In this document: positions 26,079 to 27,591 of the stretch, one piece after another
Position numbering within the stretch: position 1 is the stretch's first letter
Layout: each line of letters opens with the position of its first letter
Assembly (NCBI GenBank): GCA_038232055.1
Contig: JBBSIN010000031.1
Span: 1-27,591, forward strand
Reading direction: 5' to 3'
DNA: 27,591 nt
From: JBBSIN01 sp038232055
GTDB lineage: Bacteria > Actinomycetota > Actinomycetes > JADGOV01
Notes under the pieces: generated by a model
Told to the model about the DNA's origin: nothing
The model's input: the letters and a program-made list of their open reading frames with translations, nothing else
The model's database searches: none
Position numbers and translations under genes: made by a program

Positions 26079-26828
26079 TTATGCCTGCGTGTGCCGGAGG
26101 TCGAGCGGCCCGTCGTAGGCCGCCAGGACGCGACCGGCGAAGGGAGCCACGACGTAGCCGAGCCCGTAGACCTCGACGTACTGCCGGAAGATCGAGACGT
26201 CGGGGTCACCGTCGAGCGCGGCCCTCATCCGCCGGGGGTTGCCGATGGCAGCGACCGTGAACGGCGGGGAGTACACGGCGCCCTGCAGCAGCAGCGTGTT
26301 GCCGACGCAGCGCACGGCCGTCGTGGAGGTCACTCGCTTGCCCATGATCGTCATCGCCTCGGCGCCGCCGGCCCAGAGCGCGTTGACGACCCCCTGCACG
26401 TCCTGCTGGTGTACGACGAGGTCGTCCGGGCTCGCGTTGGCCGGCAAGGGCTCGCCGGCGACGAGCCGCGGCGCGTCGTCGAGGGCGACCGTGAGGCCGG
26501 GGCCGACGACCGCCGTGAGCCCCGCCGGTGCTGCGAGGGCGTCGGCGCGGGCACGGGCCGCCGCTACCGGACCCTCTTCGGCGCCGGCCTGCCGGGTGCG
26601 GGCCGTCACCGCCTGACGCAGCGCCCGCTCCGCACCAGCCTGCCGGGCCAGCGTCCGCTCCTGCTGGCGGACAAGGTCGACGAGCCGCGTCGGACTGGCC
26701 CGCAGCTCCGTGCCGTGCGCCGTGACGGCGCTGGTCGCGAGGACGACCCCGCCGACGGCAACCGTGACCGGGACGAGAGCACGCCACACCCGCGACCGAC
26801 GGCGGTCCGGTAGCACGTCGCGGCGCAC
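26079..26828 (-). CDS. DUF881-family membrane protein
   Basis: A 249-residue protein with a short basic cytoplasmic start, one helix (about 17-38) and an extracytoplasmic coiled-coil-like stretch (about 45-95, many Arg/Glu/Ala). The conserved DUF881/UPF0749 core follows, with GLTVALDDAP, VHQQDVQGVVNALWAGGAEA, and RCVGNTLLLQGAVYSPPF then VAAIGNP. Function in the family is unknown, though it is consistently found with divisome or cell-wall genes. GTG 26828 has GGAGG 4-5 bases ahead, a strong start. It is convergent with pknB (30-bp gap) and divergent from crgA. Confidence 0.93.
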   Translation of the reverse strand: MRRDVLPDRRRSRVWRALVPVTVAVGGVVLATSAVTAHGTELRASPTRLVDLVRQQERTLARQAGAERALRQAVTARTRQAGAEEGPVAAARARADALAAPAGLTAVVGPGLTVALDDAPRLVAGEPLPANASPDDLVVHQQDVQGVVNALWAGGAEAMTIMGKRVTSTTAVRCVGNTLLLQGAVYSPPFTVAAIGNPRRMRAALDGDPDVSIFRQYVEVYGLGYVVAPFAGRVLAAYDGPLDLRHTQA

Positions 26829-26899
26829 GTCACCTCCGTCACTCGAAGCGCGTATTGCTCTCCGCCGACTACGCTAACCGACGGGTGCTTGCCCTCCCG

Positions 26900-26911
26900 G
26901 ACAAGCTTGTC
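26900..26911. promoter_or_regulatory. 12-bp palindrome in the crgA leader
   Basis: GACAAGCTTGTC is a perfect palindrome 20 bases before the crgA GTG and just before its ribosome site. It could be an operator or a leader hairpin; no second copy was seen. Confidence 0.3.
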
Positions 26912-26931
26912 TGCCCGGAGAAGGAGGAGCC

Positions 26932-27183
26932 GTGCCCGAGTCCCGCATCCGGCGTAAGACGGCGTACACCCCGCCGACAACCCGCTCGGCGAGGAAACGA
27001 TCCAGTCCGCGCTGGGTCGTCCCGGTAATGCTGGTGTTCTTCGTACTGGGCGTGATCTGGCTCTCCGCCTACTACATCTCCGGCGGGGACGCGTGGCTGA
27101 TCAGTGCGCTCGGCGGCTGGAACCTGGCCATCGGCTTCGGCTTCATCCTGGTCGGCTTCGCACTCTCGACGCAGTGGCGCTGA
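26932..27183 (+). CDS. crgA: CrgA: cell division/septation protein
   Basis: An 83-residue protein with two transmembrane helices (about 28-46 and 62-80) after a basic N-terminus (PESRIRRKTAYTPP), the layout of CrgA. CrgA binds FtsZ, FtsQ, FtsI and CwsA in mycobacteria and coordinates septation in Streptomyces. GTG 26932 has a strong AAGGAGGAG ribosome site 3-7 bases ahead. Its place beside DUF881 and pknB is conserved in actinobacteria. It is divergent from DUF881 across 103 bp. Confidence 0.96.
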   Translation: MPESRIRRKTAYTPPTTRSARKRSSPRWVVPVMLVFFVLGVIWLSAYYISGGDAWLISALGGWNLAIGFGFILVGFALSTQWR

Positions 27184-27204
27184 GGTCTTCACGCTAGAGC
27201 GCCA
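27175..27204 (+). terminator. Hairpin at the end of crgA
   Basis: TGGCGCT (27175-27181) pairs perfectly with AGCGCCA (27198-27204) across a 16-base loop, spanning the crgA stop. There is no T-run, so a terminator role is possible but unproven. Confidence 0.3.
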
Positions 27205-27229
27205 GCAAGCGTAGTTACACCGCTGGTAT

Positions 27230-27299
27230 TTGCCCACAGACGTCGTCCACATTGTGGACAACCGTCGGCCCCGCCGGTCGCGGGAGGTTCCTGTCCACA
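27230..27299. promoter_or_regulatory. Cluster of four DnaA-box-like 9-mers
   Basis: The high-GC actinobacterial DnaA box is TTGTCCACA. A perfect copy lies on the minus strand (TGTGGACAA, 27253-27261). One-mismatch copies are TTGCCCACA (27230-27238), TCGTCCACA (27243-27251) and CTGTCCACA (27291-27299), all on the plus strand. The middle two form the 15-nt inverted repeat GTCCACA-T-TGTGGAC (27245-27259). They may bind DnaA, or be the operator of another regulator. Confidence 0.5.
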
Positions 27300-27343
27300 G
27301 TGGCCGGGTTGGGAATGGTTTCTGTCCCAGCCGGCAGATACCA

Positions 27344-27359
27344 TCGAACACATGTTCGA
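27344..27359. promoter_or_regulatory. LexA/SOS box overlapping the DUF222 gene start
   Basis: TCGAACACATGTTCGA fits the mycobacterial/actinobacterial SOS box TCGAAC-N4-GTTCGA perfectly. The ATG start codon (27352-27354) is inside the palindrome, so bound LexA would block transcription initiating here. No Shine-Dalgarno lies in front of the ATG, which fits a leaderless transcript. Confidence 0.85.
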
Positions 27360-27591
27360 GGATGTGTCGGGAGCCGAGCTGGCCGCAGTGGTCGCCGCCA
27401 CCGCGGTCGCCGAGCTCTCCGGGGAGCACCTGGTCGACTTCCTCACCGCCACCTCCCGACTGATCGGCTGGGCGCAGTCCCGCCAGCTCGACGCGAGTTC
27501 GCCTCGGCCGAGATCGCCGCCGCGCTCGGCTACTCCCGCCCCCGCGCGGACCGCCTCCTCGACCTCGCGCTGTTCCTGCAGCCGCTGCCGG
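27352..27591 (+). pseudogene. DUF222/HNH (13E12-like) gene, frameshifted and cut by the window end
   Basis: From ATG 27352 the frame reads MFEDVSGAELAAVVAATAVA and continues to FLTATSRLIGWAQSRQLDA, matching the start of DUF222 proteins, whose C-terminus usually holds an HNH nuclease domain. At about 27490-27495 the coding sense jumps by one frame to EFASAEIAAALGYSRPRADR and LLDLALFLQPLP. In intact members about 20-40 residues (the rest of the first helical block) separate these two parts, so an internal deletion has removed them and broken the frame. The remainder is outside the window. An SOS box covers the start. Such genes are multi-copy in many actinobacteria (13E12 repeats in M. tuberculosis). 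Confidence 0.8.

Overview
This window looks like chromosomal DNA of a very high-GC actinobacterium. Codon third positions are almost all G or C and GTG starts are common. The right third carries the conserved actinobacterial cell-wall/division signalling cluster: tRNA-Leu, fhaA, fhaB, pstP, rodA, pbpA, pknB, then DUF881 and crgA. In related genomes this cluster lies near the replication origin. I cannot place the genus from the sequence alone.

Layout. 83-1552: CPA1-type cation/proton antiporter. 1553-3440: a decaying stretch with small or doubtful ORFs, a high-GC3 coding remnant and a pseudogene broken by four frame changes. 3659-6474: a module of an exported protein of unknown function and a convergent OmpR-type response regulator/histidine kinase pair. 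The promoter regions of the exported protein gene and of the regulator gene share the same 11-bp-spaced direct repeat, which suggests one regulon. 6590-8295: YihY/BrkB-family membrane protein and a GNAT acetyltransferase. 8296-8684: a GGDEF-domain remnant and a small membrane ORF. 8685-10313: pgi. 10482-12809: an intact membrane GGDEF-EAL protein. 12832-15478: a minus-strand run (MBL-fold hydrolase, zinc-ribbon methyltransferase-like protein, threonine dehydratase-like enzyme). 15532-15732: a truncated membrane-protein remnant. 15745-17096: divergent hemerythrin and alpha/beta hydrolase genes. 17117-18376: long-form dCTP deaminase. 18446-18528: tRNA-Leu(CAG).

18680-26048 is one tightly packed plus-strand operon-like block. 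FhaA and FhaB are FHA phosphothreonine readers, PstP is the PP2C phosphatase, RodA and PbpA are the peptidoglycan glycosyltransferase/transpeptidase pair, and PknB is the PASTA-domain receptor kinase. Several genes overlap at stop/start. No separate pknA is present, so the order resembles the Streptomyces-type cluster. DUF881 and crgA are divergent just beyond.

The right edge (27184-27591) holds four DnaA-box-like 9-mers in 70 bp, then a perfect LexA/SOS palindrome that overlaps the start codon of a DUF222/HNH (13E12-like) gene. That gene is already frameshifted by an internal deletion. The least-described material is the kinase/regulator/exported-protein module with its shared operator, the small ORFs, and this SOS/DnaA-box region. 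No CRISPR array, complete insertion sequence or prophage is visible.
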